Shown here: one piece after another, positions 20,845 through 30,697 of the stretch
Numbering within the stretch: position 1 is the stretch's first letter
How the letters are laid out: each line of letters opens with the position of its first letter
Assembly (NCBI RefSeq): GCF_014930455.1
Contig: NZ_JAAIYO010000001.1
Coordinates: forward strand, 1,116,001 to 1,180,000
Source of the DNA: Corallococcus soli
Lineage (GTDB): Bacteria; Myxococcota; Myxococcia; Myxococcales; Myxococcaceae
Direction of reading: 5' to 3'
Length of the DNA: 64,000 nucleotides
Program-made: the position numbers and the translations under genes
The notes under the pieces: model-generated
The model's database searches: none
What the model was told of the DNA's origin: nothing
What the model saw: only the letters and a program-made list of their open reading frames with translations

Positions 20845-21852
20845 ATGCGTGAAGACGAAGACACCGCTCCGGCCGACGACACGGACGTGCCCGACGGCTA
20901 CGTGGACATCCCGTTCGTCGTCGAGCCGAACTACGCCGGCTGGCGGTTGGACCGCTACCTCTGCGAGAAGATCCGCCGCATGGACCTGGAGCGCGTGCGG
21001 GGCATCATCCTGCGCGGCGTCCTGTGCGACGCGTACCGGCTCAAGCCCTCCACGCCGGTGTACCCGGGGCTGACGTTCCGCATCCGCCGCCCCTCGAGCC
21101 AGGAGCCCGCGACGCCCACGGAGCTGCCCGTCGTCTTCTCCGATGACTGGCTGCTGGTGCTCGACAAGCCGGCGGGGCTGCCCATCCACCCCACCGCGCG
21201 CTACCACAAGGGCACGCTCGTCACGCTGTTGCGGGAGCGCTTCGGGGAGCGCTTCGCGGAGCCCGCGCACCGGCTGGATCGCGAGACGAGCGGGCTGGTG
21301 GTGTGTGGCCGCACCACGGAGTCGTGCCGTGTCCTGGGCGGGCTGTTCCTGTCGCGCGACGTGCACAAGGAATACCTGGCGCTGTGCGAGGGCCACCCTC
21401 CCGAGGACGCCTTCGTCGTGGACGCGCCCATCGCGGAGGGCACGGACCTCATCCGCATCGCGGTGCGCATCGACCCGGTGCTGGGCAAGCCCAGCCGCAC
21501 GCGCTTCCAGGTGCTCCAGCGCTTCGTGCATGACGGCGCGCCGTTCGCGCTCCTGCGCTGCTTTCCGGAGACGGGGCGGCAGCATCAGATCCGCATCCAC
21601 CTGCACGTCGCGGGCTTCCCGCTGGTGGGGGACAAGATGTACGGCCCGGACCCGGGCTACTTCGACCGCTTCAGCAAGCACACCCTGGAGCCGGAGGCGT
21701 GGGCGCGCTTGCGGCTGCCCCGGCACGCGCTGCACGCGGAGCGCATCACGTTCCCGCACCCGGGCACCGGCGAGCCCGTCACCTTCGCCTCGCCGCTGCC
21801 CCAGGACCTGGCGGACTTCATCGCCGGGAAGGCCCCGGCCCCTTCGCACTGA
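20845..21852 (+). CDS. RluA-family rRNA/tRNA pseudouridine synthase
   Basis: A 335-residue enzyme that isomerises uridine in structured RNA. Residues about 25-75 look like an S4 RNA-binding domain (WRLDRYLCEKI, ILRGVLCDAYRLKPSTPVYPG). The catalytic domain holds the signature HRLDRETSGLVV with the catalytic aspartate, and later RQHQIRIHLHVAGFPLVGDKMYG. The target site cannot be named from sequence. It converges on purF with a hairpin over its stop codon. Confidence 0.94.
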   Translation: MREDEDTAPADDTDVPDGYVDIPFVVEPNYAGWRLDRYLCEKIRRMDLERVRGIILRGVLCDAYRLKPSTPVYPGLTFRIRRPSSQEPATPTELPVVFSDDWLLVLDKPAGLPIHPTARYHKGTLVTLLRERFGERFAEPAHRLDRETSGLVVCGRTTESCRVLGGLFLSRDVHKEYLALCEGHPPEDAFVVDAPIAEGTDLIRIAVRIDPVLGKPSRTRFQVLQRFVHDGAPFALLRCFPETGRQHQIRIHLHVAGFPLVGDKMYGPDPGYFDRFSKHTLEPEAWARLRLPRHALHAERITFPHPGTGEPVTFASPLPQDLADFIAGKAPAPSH

Positions 21853-21858
21853 AGGGGC
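21838..21858. terminator. Hairpin spanning the pseudouridine synthase stop codon
   Basis: A perfect 8-bp stem GCCCCTTC/GAAGGGGC with a 5-nt loop lies at the junction of two convergent genes. There is no T-run. Confidence 0.45.
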
Positions 21859-21876
21859 GCGAGGGGGCGCCCGGAC

Positions 21877-23259
<1,383 letters not shown>

Positions 23260-23427
23260 GGCGCGCTCCCTTACCCCTTTCGACCTTGAAGCGGAACAGG
23301 AACGCACGTCTCGAAGGCAGGTATTCCATCTGTCGCAAGACGTCGGCTCCTGTAGGCCAGGCAGGGTGGCGCTGGCCGGAAAGGTAGGAGCCGCCCCAGC
23401 ATCGGGAGCGATTAGGCTGCCTCTGGC

Positions 23428-24744
23428 ATGTCCTCTTCCCGTCGCTCCGTCCTCCGCGCCCTGCTGCCCTTCGCCCTGCTGACCGCGGGGGCCGCGTACG
23501 CGATCGCTTCCTGGAACTGGTGTGGACGCTGGGAGGAGCGCACGCCCTTGGTGCTGTCCCAGGTCCGGGGCGAGGGCTCCCTCCGAGCAGGCGCCGCGAA
23601 GGTGGCCCTGACGCCGCCCTTCCCGGTGGTGGTGGCCGGCTACGCACCGCCCAGGCCCGAAGCGAGCCAGGCCGCGATGCCCCTCCACGCGAGGGCGGTG
23701 GTGCTGGAGGCCGGGAGCGCCCGCGTGGGGGTGGTGTCGCTGGAGCTGCTCTTCGTTACCCCGGAAATCGTGGCGCAGGTGCGCGAGCGCGCCGCCAGGG
23801 TGGGGGTGAGGGAGGTGCTTGTGCTGGCCACGCACACGCACTCCTCCTTTGGCGGCTACGACACGCGGTGGGTGGCCCAGCTCTCCGGCACGGGCCGCTA
23901 CATGCCCTCGGCGGTGGGCGCGGCGGTGGCGGGCGCGAGCGAGGCGCTGGAGAAGGCCGTCGCTTCCCTGGCGGACGTGACGCTGGAGGTGGGGGGGGCG
24001 GCGGACGCGGGGCTCGTGTCCTCGCGCAGCGGGGGGCTGGCTCCTGACGGACAGCTCACGCGCGTGGTGCTGAAGGGCGCGACCGCGCCGGTGGCGGAGG
24101 TGCTGATGTTCGCCGCGCACGCCACGCTCATTCCCCGCAAGGAGGCGCTGGTGGATCCGGACTACCCGGGCCGGCTGAGCGCGCTGCGCGAGGCCGCGGG
24201 CAGCGGCGTGTCCTTGTTCGTGCAGGGCAGCCAGGGCAACGCGTCCGTGGCCTTCTCCGAAGGTCAGGGCGCGGAGCGGGCCGCGGGCTTCGCGAGCCGG
24301 TTGTCCGCGCTGGCGGACGGGGCGACGCCGGCGGCGGTGGCGGGGCCGGTGCGGCTGGCCTTCGCGCGGGTGCAGGCGTCCCTGCCCCGGCCGGACTCCT
24401 CGCGGCTGGTGCCGGCGTTCACCCGCGCGGCGGGGGACAACTTCCTGTGCGCGTCCTCGCCCCGGGAGACGGAGGTGGATGCGCTGGCGCTGGGGCCGCT
24501 GGAGCTGCTGTCGATTCCGGGCGAGCCCACCGCGGGCGCGGGACGGGCGCTGGAGGCGCTCACGGGGGCGACCCACGTGCTGGGGCTGGCCAACGGCTAT
24601 GTGGGCTACCTGGACACGTCCGAGGTGGTGCTCACGGGGCAGGGCGAGTCCCGGCGCCAGTACTTCGGCCCGGCCCTGATGGAGCGCCTGGGCGCCGCCG
24701 CGCGCGTGGCCGCCGGGACGGTGGGCTTCTCCGCGCCGGAGTGA
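23428..24744 (+). CDS. Neutral/alkaline ceramidase-like membrane-anchored protein
   Basis: A 438-residue protein with an N-terminal signal or anchor (residues about 8-27). The rest resembles the N-terminal domain of neutral ceramidases: [20 protein letters not shown], a zinc-type HTHSS motif ([14 protein letters not shown]) and [18 protein letters not shown] could hold the active-site serine. Substrate specificity is not proven; relatives are often annotated only as ceramidase-domain proteins. No clear ribosome-binding site is seen. Confidence 0.75.
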   Translation: MSSSRRSVLRALLPFALLTAGAAYAIASWNWCGRWEERTPLVLSQVRGEGSLRAGAAKVALTPPFPVVVAGYAPPRPEASQAAMPLHARAVVLEAGSARVGVVSLELLFVTPEIVAQVRERAARVGVREVLVLATHTHSSFGGYDTRWVAQLSGTGRYMPSAVGAAVAGASEALEKAVASLADVTLEVGGAADAGLVSSRSGGLAPDGQLTRVVLKGATAPVAEVLMFAAHATLIPRKEALVDPDYPGRLSALREAAGSGVSLFVQGSQGNASVAFSEGQGAERAAGFASRLSALADGATPAAVAGPVRLAFARVQASLPRPDSSRLVPAFTRAAGDNFLCASSPRETEVDALALGPLELLSIPGEPTAGAGRALEALTGATHVLGLANGYVGYLDTSEVVLTGQGESRRQYFGPALMERLGAAARVAAGTVGFSAPE

Positions 24745-24876
24745 CGCGGAGCGCCTGGTTGCCCGCCTGCCCTGTTGACCTCCTGGCGAACGGTCGCCGT
24801 GGGAATTCCCGTCGCTGCCCCAGGGAGCGCTGCCTACCTTGGTCCGCAGGGTGGCTCGACAGCAGAGGGGGTCTGG

Positions 24877-25734
24877 ATGCGGTGGCAAGGTGGACGTCGC
24901 AGCTCGAACATCGAGGACCGACGGGGCTCCGGCTTCGGGCGCCCGCTCGCGGTGGGCGGTGGCGCGGCGTCGTTGGTGGTGGCGCTGCTGGTGATGCTGC
25001 TGGGCGGTGACCCCTCCGACGTGCAGGTGGATTCGCGGTCCCCCTATTCGGATCCCGCGACCGGGGGTTCGGGGCGCGCGGTGGATCCGGCGCAGGAGGA
25101 GCTGAAGGACTTCGTCTCCGTCGTCCTCGCGGACACCGAGGACACCTGGCCCGGACTGCTGGAGCCCCTGGGCGTGCGCTACGTGCAGCCCCGGCTGGTG
25201 CTCTTCTCGGACGCGGTGCAGTCCGCGTGCGGCGCGCAGGAGAGCGCGGTGGGGCCCTTCTATTGCCCGGGCGACCAGCGCGTGTACCTGGACCTGACCT
25301 TCTTCGACGAGCTGGAGCGCCGCTTCGGCGCGCCCGGTGACTTCGGCCGCGCGTACGTCGTCGCGCACGAGGTGGGGCACCACGTGCAGAACCTGCTGGG
25401 CGTCTCCCAGAAGGTGCAGTCGCTGCGCCGCCGCACCAGCGAGGAGCAGGCCAACCAGCTCTCCGTGCTGACGGAGCTGCAGGCGGACTGCTTCGCCGGC
25501 ATCTGGGCCCGCCACGCGCAGCAGGAGCGCGACATGCTGGAGCCGGGCGACATCGAGGAAGGCCTGGGCGCGGCCAGCGCCGTGGGCGACGACACGCTCC
25601 AGAAGCGCGCCCGGGGGCACGTTGTCCCGGAGTCCTTCACCCACGGCTCCTCCGCGCAGCGCATGACCTGGTTCAAGCGGGGCCTGGAGCAGGGCACGCT
25701 GGAGGCCTGCGACACCTTCAACGCGCGCCGCTGA
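24877..25734 (+). CDS. YpfJ/KPN_02809-family neutral zinc metallopeptidase
   Basis: A 285-residue membrane-anchored protein. The start [17 protein letters not shown] is typical of the family and AGAGGGG precedes it. One membrane segment spans residues about 23-42 ([19 protein letters not shown]). The periplasmic part contains [15 protein letters not shown] and the zinc site HEVGHHVQN, with the downstream [12 protein letters not shown] glutamate ligand motif. The physiological substrate of this family is unknown. A hairpin separates it from the convergent repeat-protein gene. Confidence 0.9.
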   Translation: MRWQGGRRSSNIEDRRGSGFGRPLAVGGGAASLVVALLVMLLGGDPSDVQVDSRSPYSDPATGGSGRAVDPAQEELKDFVSVVLADTEDTWPGLLEPLGVRYVQPRLVLFSDAVQSACGAQESAVGPFYCPGDQRVYLDLTFFDELERRFGAPGDFGRAYVVAHEVGHHVQNLLGVSQKVQSLRRRTSEEQANQLSVLTELQADCFAGIWARHAQQERDMLEPGDIEEGLGAASAVGDDTLQKRARGHVVPESFTHGSSAQRMTWFKRGLEQGTLEACDTFNARR

Positions 25735-25746
25735 CCCCGACCAGGA

Positions 25747-25774
25747 CGTCCCCCGGAAGGTGCGCCGGGGGACG
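25747..25774. terminator. Hairpin between metallopeptidase and repeat-protein genes
   Basis: A perfect 10-bp stem CGTCCCCCGG/CCGGGGGACG with an 8-nt loop lies between two convergent stop codons. It probably serves both genes; there is no T-run. Confidence 0.55.
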
Positions 25775-25783
25775 CGTCCCTCG

Positions 25784-26212
25784 CTAGCGAGCGCGACGCT
25801 GGGTGCCGTTCAACGGCTGCTGGAGCTGGTACGTCCCGTTCAGCGGTTGCTGGAGCTGGTACGTCCCATTCAGCGGTTGCTGGAGCTGATAGGTGCCGTT
25901 GAGGGGCTGCTGGAGTTCATAGGTCCCGTTGAGGGGTTGCTGGAGCTGGTACGTCCCGTTCAGCGGCTGCTGGAGTTCGTAGGACCCGTCGAGGGGCCGC
26001 TGGAAGCCGGTGCCAGGGGCGGAGGGCTGATACCAGTAATTGTCCCAGAAGGTGCCGTCGTCGGTGGTGCTTGTCAGTGATTGCTGGGTCTCCGGGTACT
26101 GCGAGTCATTGCCCCCGGAGGCCGCCAACGCCTCATCCTCCTGCGCCAGGGACGTCGTGGCCGCGCCGGATGCGAACGCCACCAGCAGGGTCGTCAAGGT
26201 GCTTGCACGCAT
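25784..26212 (-). CDS. Secreted decapeptide-repeat protein
   Basis: A 142-residue protein of unknown function with a signal peptide (about residues 1-23, ending SLAQ). A Ser/Thr/Asn-rich segment with [12 protein letters not shown] follows. Residues 71-137 are tandem 10-residue units of consensus [10 protein letters not shown]: six full copies and one partial. The unit alternates QL and EL, and the last copy ends in a basic tail QRRAR. AGGAGG lies 6 bp before the ATG. Candidate roles are matrix, adhesion or a scaffold surface; none is shown by sequence. Confidence 0.82.
   Translation of the reverse strand: MRASTLTTLLVAFASGAATTSLAQEDEALAASGGNDSQYPETQQSLTSTTDDGTFWDNYWYQPSAPGTGFQRPLDGSYELQQPLNGTYQLQQPLNGTYELQQPLNGTYQLQQPLNGTYQLQQPLNGTYQLQQPLNGTQRRAR
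25802..26002 (-). repeat. 30-bp tandem repeat encoding [10 protein letters not shown]
   Basis: About 6.7 in-frame copies of a 30-bp unit. Copies differ at synonymous sites and at Q/E, so the array is old enough to have diverged yet keeps its protein period. Confidence 0.9.
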
Positions 26213-26539
26213 GGGAGTCCTCCTTGTCCGTCGCGGGGAGAGGAAGGATGGTGCCGCGACACCCCGGAAAGGTGACCGCGCGGGTGGGGGACGGGGACCC
26301 CACGAAGGGGCCAGGGGCGCCCGGCCGGTCGTCCCCCCTGGGAGTACATTCGAGACGAAAGGCTTACCGCGTGCGCGTGCTTTTTCCACGTGAGCAAAGG
26401 GGCGCTGCGTCAAAACACAAACGTGAAACTTGTGCTTGTCGCCCGTGTGTCTTTGCTCCGAGCATGCCGCCTTCCCGCTGCTTCGCGGGCCCGGGTCCTT
26501 CCCCAGGGTCCATGCGGAGCGGCTTCGCGGAGGAAAGAC
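26213..26539. other. Divergent intergenic region with nested inverted repeats
   Basis: A 327-bp stretch without a gene, between the decapeptide-repeat gene and the beta-helix lipoprotein gene. The part from about 26375 to 26460 is AT-richer than its surroundings and contains the concentric inverted repeats listed separately. I saw no small frame with a ribosome-binding site. Confidence 0.6.
26392..26458. promoter_or_regulatory. Concentric inverted repeats centred on 26425
   Basis: An outer perfect 8-mer pair GAGCAAAG (26392-26399) and CTTTGCTC (26451-26458) and an inner pair CACAA (26416-26420) and TTGTG (26430-26434) share the same centre. The inner arm extends to AAACACAA/TTGTGCTT with one mismatch. 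It could be a regulator site or a 67-nt RNA hairpin in the leader of the lipoprotein gene. Confidence 0.4.
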
Positions 26540-28072
26540 ATGCCCCGTTTGCAGTGGACCCGCGCTTCGAGCGCCACCCTTCTGGCCCTGGTGGGGGCCC
26601 TTTCCCTGACCGCCTGCTCCGACGACGCGGACGTGCCGGACGCCGGCCCGAGGCCGGACGCGGGCACCCAGACGGACGCGGACGCTGGCACGGACGCCGG
26701 CCCGCCGGTGGACACGGGCATCCCCTGGACCGGTGGCGCCGCGGGGGACTTCTCCTGCGAGGGCAAGGAGCAGAAGACGCTGACGTTCGCGCCGGGCCAG
26801 GAGGAGGAGCTCCAGGACCAGGTGAACACGCTGGCGGAGTGCACCACCATCCAACTGGCCGCGGGCACGTTCACGTTCGACAACGCCATCACCGTCCGCC
26901 AGAACGGCATCACGATCGCGGGCGCGGGCAAGGGCGTGAAGGGCGAGGGCACGGGCACGGCGACCAGCACGGTGCTCGTCTTCTCCGCCGCCGCCCCGAA
27001 CTCCAACGGCCTGGACGTGGTGGGCAAGCGCTTCGAGGTGCGTGACGTCGCGGTGTGGGACGCGAAGAAGGACGCGGTGCGCATCGAGTCCTCCACCGAC
27101 GTCATCATGCGCCGCGTGCGCACCGAGTGGGCCAAGGTCAACGACGAGAACAACGGCAAGTACGGCCTGTACCCGGTGAAGTCCAAGTACGTCGTCATCG
27201 AGGACTGCGAGGCCTACAACGCCGCGGACGCGGGCATCTACGTGGGGCAGACGGAGTACGCCGTCGTGCGCAACAACATCGCGAAGCAGAACGTGGCCGG
27301 CATCGAAATCGAGAACACGAAGTACGCCTACGTGACGGGCAACCTCGCCGAGGACAACACCACGGGCCTGGTGGTGTTCGACCTGCCGGGCAACCCCATC
27401 AAGGGCACCGACGTCCGCGTGAAGAACAACACCATCATCAACAACAACCGGACCAACTTCGCGTCGGTGGCCGCCAGCAGCAGCACGGTGTCCCAGGTGC
27501 CGGCCGGCACGGGCACGTTCATCCTGGCGTCGCGCCGGGTGGAGCTGACGGGGAACACCTGGGAGAACAACAACTCCCTGGACGTGGCGGTGCTGAGCGG
27601 TCTGTCCATCGAGCCGGACCCCACGCTGTGGGCGGCGGGTGGCGGGAACTTCAACAGCGAGGACATCAGCATCCACGGCAACACGTTCAAGGGTGGCAGC
27701 GGAGACCTGGTGGACAACGGCAGCCTGAGCGCGCAGCGCCGTCCGCTGGGCGCGCTCGTGGCGGCGCTCTACGCCTACGGTGAGACGCAGGGCGAGCTGC
27801 GGGTGCCGCACCTGCTGTGGGACGGCGTGGATCCGGCCGGCCACGACCGCAGCAAGGTGAACCCCATCAACATCTGCTTCACGAACAACACGCTGCCTGA
27901 GGGCACCAAGAACGTCATCGTGGACATGGACCTGGCCGGGGCGACCGCTGCCGCGACCGGCGGTGACCTGGTCGGGGCGTGGGGCAAGACGCGGCACTAC
28001 GCCGCGACGGGTACCGCATTCGACTGCGCGGGCTTCTCCCCCGCGCTGACGATTGGCGACTTCATCAAGTAA
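26540..28072 (+). CDS. Parallel beta-helix lipoprotein
   Basis: A 510-residue predicted lipoprotein with lipobox LSLTAC and a short Asp-Ala-Gly-rich linker (residues 25-60). A right-handed beta-helix domain follows, with many repeats of the type VIIEDCEAYNAADAGIYVG and VVRNNIAKQNVAGIEIENT. It belongs to a conserved beta-helix family found next to cytochromes like the one encoded 24 bp downstream; the pair's function is unknown to me. AGGAAAG precedes the ATG. It lies on the outside of the inner or outer membrane. Confidence 0.88.
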   Translation: MPRLQWTRASSATLLALVGALSLTACSDDADVPDAGPRPDAGTQTDADAGTDAGPPVDTGIPWTGGAAGDFSCEGKEQKTLTFAPGQEEELQDQVNTLAECTTIQLAAGTFTFDNAITVRQNGITIAGAGKGVKGEGTGTATSTVLVFSAAAPNSNGLDVVGKRFEVRDVAVWDAKKDAVRIESSTDVIMRRVRTEWAKVNDENNGKYGLYPVKSKYVVIEDCEAYNAADAGIYVGQTEYAVVRNNIAKQNVAGIEIENTKYAYVTGNLAEDNTTGLVVFDLPGNPIKGTDVRVKNNTIINNNRTNFASVAASSSTVSQVPAGTGTFILASRRVELTGNTWENNNSLDVAVLSGLSIEPDPTLWAAGGGNFNSEDISIHGNTFKGGSGDLVDNGSLSAQRRPLGALVAALYAYGETQGELRVPHLLWDGVDPAGHDRSKVNPINICFTNNTLPEGTKNVIVDMDLAGATAAATGGDLVGAWGKTRHYAATGTAFDCAGFSPALTIGDFIK

Positions 28073-28096
28073 TCGCAGTCAGGGAGCGTGACACCC

Positions 28097-29332
28097 ATGC
28101 GGACGTCGTTCGTGAAGCCCCGTCTCTCCGTGGCGCTGCTGGCCCTCGTGCTGGCCGCCTGCGGTTCCTCCGACCCCGAGGCCCCAGGGCCTGACGCGGG
28201 CACCTCCGTTCCGGACGCAGGGACGGCGGACGCAGGCGTCCCAGATTCGGGTGTTCCCGATGCGGGGCCGGAGGATGCCGGGGTGCCCGACGCGGGCGCT
28301 CCGGACGCGGGGCCTGAAGACGCCGGTCCGCTGGTCATTCCCAACGTGCTGTCGGGCTTCGGGCTGTTCACCGGAAGCCCGGCGGACGGGGGGCTGGTGC
28401 CGGTGGAGGGCAACGTGCCCTACACGTTGTCCACCCCGCTGTTCTCCGACTACTCGGTCAAGCTGCGCACGCTCTCCATCCCCGCCGGCAAGGTGGGGCA
28501 CTACGAGCCCAACGAGGCGTTGGACCTGCCGGTGGGGACGCTCATCTCCAAGACGTTCGCCTTCCCGGCGGACCTGCGGAAGCCGGACCAGGACGTGCGC
28601 TACGTCGAGACGCGCATCCTGGTCCGTCAGCCGTCGGGCTGGGAGGCGTGGCCGTACGTGTGGAACGCGGACCAGACGGAGGCCACGCTGGCCACCGGTG
28701 GACGCTCTCGCGACGTGACGTTCATCGACGTGGAGGGCAACACCCGGGCGTTCAAGTACTCGGTGCCCTCCAAGAACCAGTGCCAGCAGTGCCACCACCT
28801 CCAGGACGAGGCGGGGGAGCAGGTGATGCACCCCATTGGGGTGAAGGCGCGCTACCTGAACCACACGAACACCTACGGCGGCGCGGAGCGCAACCAGTTG
28901 GAGTACCTGGCGTCGCTGGGCAAGCTGGACGGACTGCCTGCATTGGCGGAGCGGCCGAAGGCGCCGGACGCGTTCAACCCGGCGGCGGCGGACCTGGCCA
29001 CGCGGGCGCGCACGTACCTGGACATCAACTGCGCGCATTGCCACAACCCGAAGGGGACGGCGGGCATCACCAGCCAGTTGTTCCTCAACATCGACAACAC
29101 GAACCTGTTCACGCTGGGCGAGTGCAAGCGCCCCGGTTCGGCGGGCAGTGGCGTGGGCGGCGAGTTCGACATCGTCCCGGGCAACCACGCGGAGTCCATC
29201 CTCTGGTACCGGATGCACACGGAGGAGTCCGGCAAGATGATGCCGCAGATTGGCCGCGTCGTTCACCACGCGGAGGGCTCCAAGCTCGTCGCGGACTGGA
29301 TTGATTCGCTGCCGGCGAAGACCTGCAAGTAG
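28097..29332 (+). CDS. SO_2930/HNE_0200-type diheme c-type cytochrome lipoprotein
   Basis: A 411-residue predicted lipoprotein (lipobox VLAAC) with a PDAG-rich linker. Two heme c motifs are visible: CQQCH near residue 230 and CAHCH near residue 310. The intervening sequence MHPIGVKARYLNHT and the end HAEGSKLVADWIDSLP match the family. An upstream in-frame GTG at 28088 lies too close to the AGGGAG site. The gene is co-directional with the beta-helix lipoprotein; extracytoplasmic electron transfer is likely but the partner is unknown. Confidence 0.88.
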   Translation: MRTSFVKPRLSVALLALVLAACGSSDPEAPGPDAGTSVPDAGTADAGVPDSGVPDAGPEDAGVPDAGAPDAGPEDAGPLVIPNVLSGFGLFTGSPADGGLVPVEGNVPYTLSTPLFSDYSVKLRTLSIPAGKVGHYEPNEALDLPVGTLISKTFAFPADLRKPDQDVRYVETRILVRQPSGWEAWPYVWNADQTEATLATGGRSRDVTFIDVEGNTRAFKYSVPSKNQCQQCHHLQDEAGEQVMHPIGVKARYLNHTNTYGGAERNQLEYLASLGKLDGLPALAERPKAPDAFNPAAADLATRARTYLDINCAHCHNPKGTAGITSQLFLNIDNTNLFTLGECKRPGSAGSGVGGEFDIVPGNHAESILWYRMHTEESGKMMPQIGRVVHHAEGSKLVADWIDSLPAKTCK

Positions 29333-29333
29333 C

Positions 29334-30611
29334 TCAGGTCGTGGGCGCTGGAGGTTCCTCCAGCCCCACGTTGGTGGACGCGCGGTTGTAGACGTCCAGG
29401 TCCAGCAGGCCCTCCTCGCGCGCCACGAGCACCGGCACCAGCATCTGTCCGGTGACGTTGGTGAGGGTGCGCATCATGTCCAGCACCCGGTCGATGGCGA
29501 GCAGGTAGCCCAGGCCCTCCAGCGGCAGCCCCGCGGCGCTCAGCACCACGGTGGTCATCACCACCGCGGTGCCCGGGACGCCCGCGGTGCCGAAGCTGCC
29601 CAGCACCGACGCCAGCAGGATGATGAAGAGCTGGGGCGCGGACAGCGACAGGCCGAAGTACTGCGCGATGAAGAGCGACGTCATGGCCGGGTAGATGGCC
29701 CCGCAGCCGTCCATCTTGATGGTGGCGCCCAGGGGCACCGCGAACGCCGCGTAGTCGCGGTTGACGCCCAGGTTGTGGGTGACGCTGCGCAGGGCCACCG
29801 GCATGGACGCGAAGCTGGAGGAGCTGACGAACGCCACCTGCATGCCGGGCGCGGCGCCCCGGAAGAAGCGCAGCGGGTTGAGCCCGTGAGCGAGCAGCAG
29901 GCCCCCGTACACGAAGACGACGTGCAGCGCGCACGCCAGGTACAGCGTGAGCACGAAGGTGCCCAGGGGCAGCAGCCGTTCGAAGCCGTAGGTGCCCACC
30001 AGCGCGGCGATGAGGCCGAAGGTGCCCAGCGGCGTCAACTCCAGCACGAAGCGGGTGACTTGAATCATCGCCTCGCTGGCCTGGCCCACCAGCTCGCGCA
30101 GGCGCGCGGTGCGCTCGCCCAGCTTCACCAGCGCGAAGCCCACGAGCCCCGCGAAGAAGATGACCTGGAGCATCTTGCCCTCCGCCAGCGCGGCGAAGGG
30201 GTTGGTGGGCACCACGTCCAGCAGCACCTGCACCGGGCCGGGCACCTGGCGGGGCTTGAAGTCGGTGGCCGCCTGGAGCTGGCCCACGCCCACGCCCGGC
30301 TGGGTGAGGGCGGCGGTGCCCAGGCCCACGCCCACGGCCATGGCGGCGGTGAGGGCGAACCAGAGGAAGGTGCGGCCCCCCAGCTTCGCCATGCTCTTCT
30401 GGCCGCGCAGCGCGGACACCGCGTGGATGACGGCGAAGAAGACCAGCGGCGTGGCGATCATCCGGATGAGCTGGACGTAGAGCGTGCCCAGCGGCTGGAG
30501 CCACACGCCCGCCCTGTCGCCCAGCGCCCAGCCGGCCAGGGCGCCCAGGACGAAGGCGCCCAGGACGCGCTGCCAGAAGGGGATGCGGAACCAGCGGGCC
30601 CAGGGATTCAT
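29334..30611 (-). CDS. Dicarboxylate/amino acid:cation symporter (DAACS)
   Basis: A secondary transporter of 425 residues related to GltP and DctA. It has multiple membrane helices, the serine-rich reentrant loop VSSSSFASMPVAL, and GATIKMDGCGAIYPAM and GTAGVPGTAVVM motifs of the substrate and cation site. The start at MNPWARW is chosen over one seven codons upstream. Glutamate, aspartate or C4-dicarboxylates are likely substrates. The stop lies one base from the upstream cytochrome's stop, so the two genes are convergent. Confidence 0.94.
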   Translation of the reverse strand: MNPWARWFRIPFWQRVLGAFVLGALAGWALGDRAGVWLQPLGTLYVQLIRMIATPLVFFAVIHAVSALRGQKSMAKLGGRTFLWFALTAAMAVGVGLGTAALTQPGVGVGQLQAATDFKPRQVPGPVQVLLDVVPTNPFAALAEGKMLQVIFFAGLVGFALVKLGERTARLRELVGQASEAMIQVTRFVLELTPLGTFGLIAALVGTYGFERLLPLGTFVLTLYLACALHVVFVYGGLLLAHGLNPLRFFRGAAPGMQVAFVSSSSFASMPVALRSVTHNLGVNRDYAAFAVPLGATIKMDGCGAIYPAMTSLFIAQYFGLSLSAPQLFIILLASVLGSFGTAGVPGTAVVMTTVVLSAAGLPLEGLGYLLAIDRVLDMMRTLTNVTGQMLVPVLVAREEGLLDLDVYNRASTNVGLEEPPAPTT

Positions 30612-30697
30612 CGCGCGACACCTCTCACACACGGTGGGACCGCGAGACCCTAACCGGCTCGCGTCCCGTGTGCCGTGCCTGCGTGCTGCCCCCCGGC

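Noticed and set aside
23260-25644. N-terminal extension of purF by several hundred codons
   Set aside because: PurF needs its catalytic Cys right after the initiator Met, which the ATG at 23259 gives with a good ribosome-binding site. The extension is antisense to two supported genes.
25760-26080. Plus-strand frame antisense to the decapeptide repeats, with Leu/Glu-rich repeats (QRLLELVRP-type)
   Set aside because: It is open only because the 30-bp repeat lacks stops in several frames. It has no ribosome-binding site or signal and lies opposite a well-supported secreted protein.
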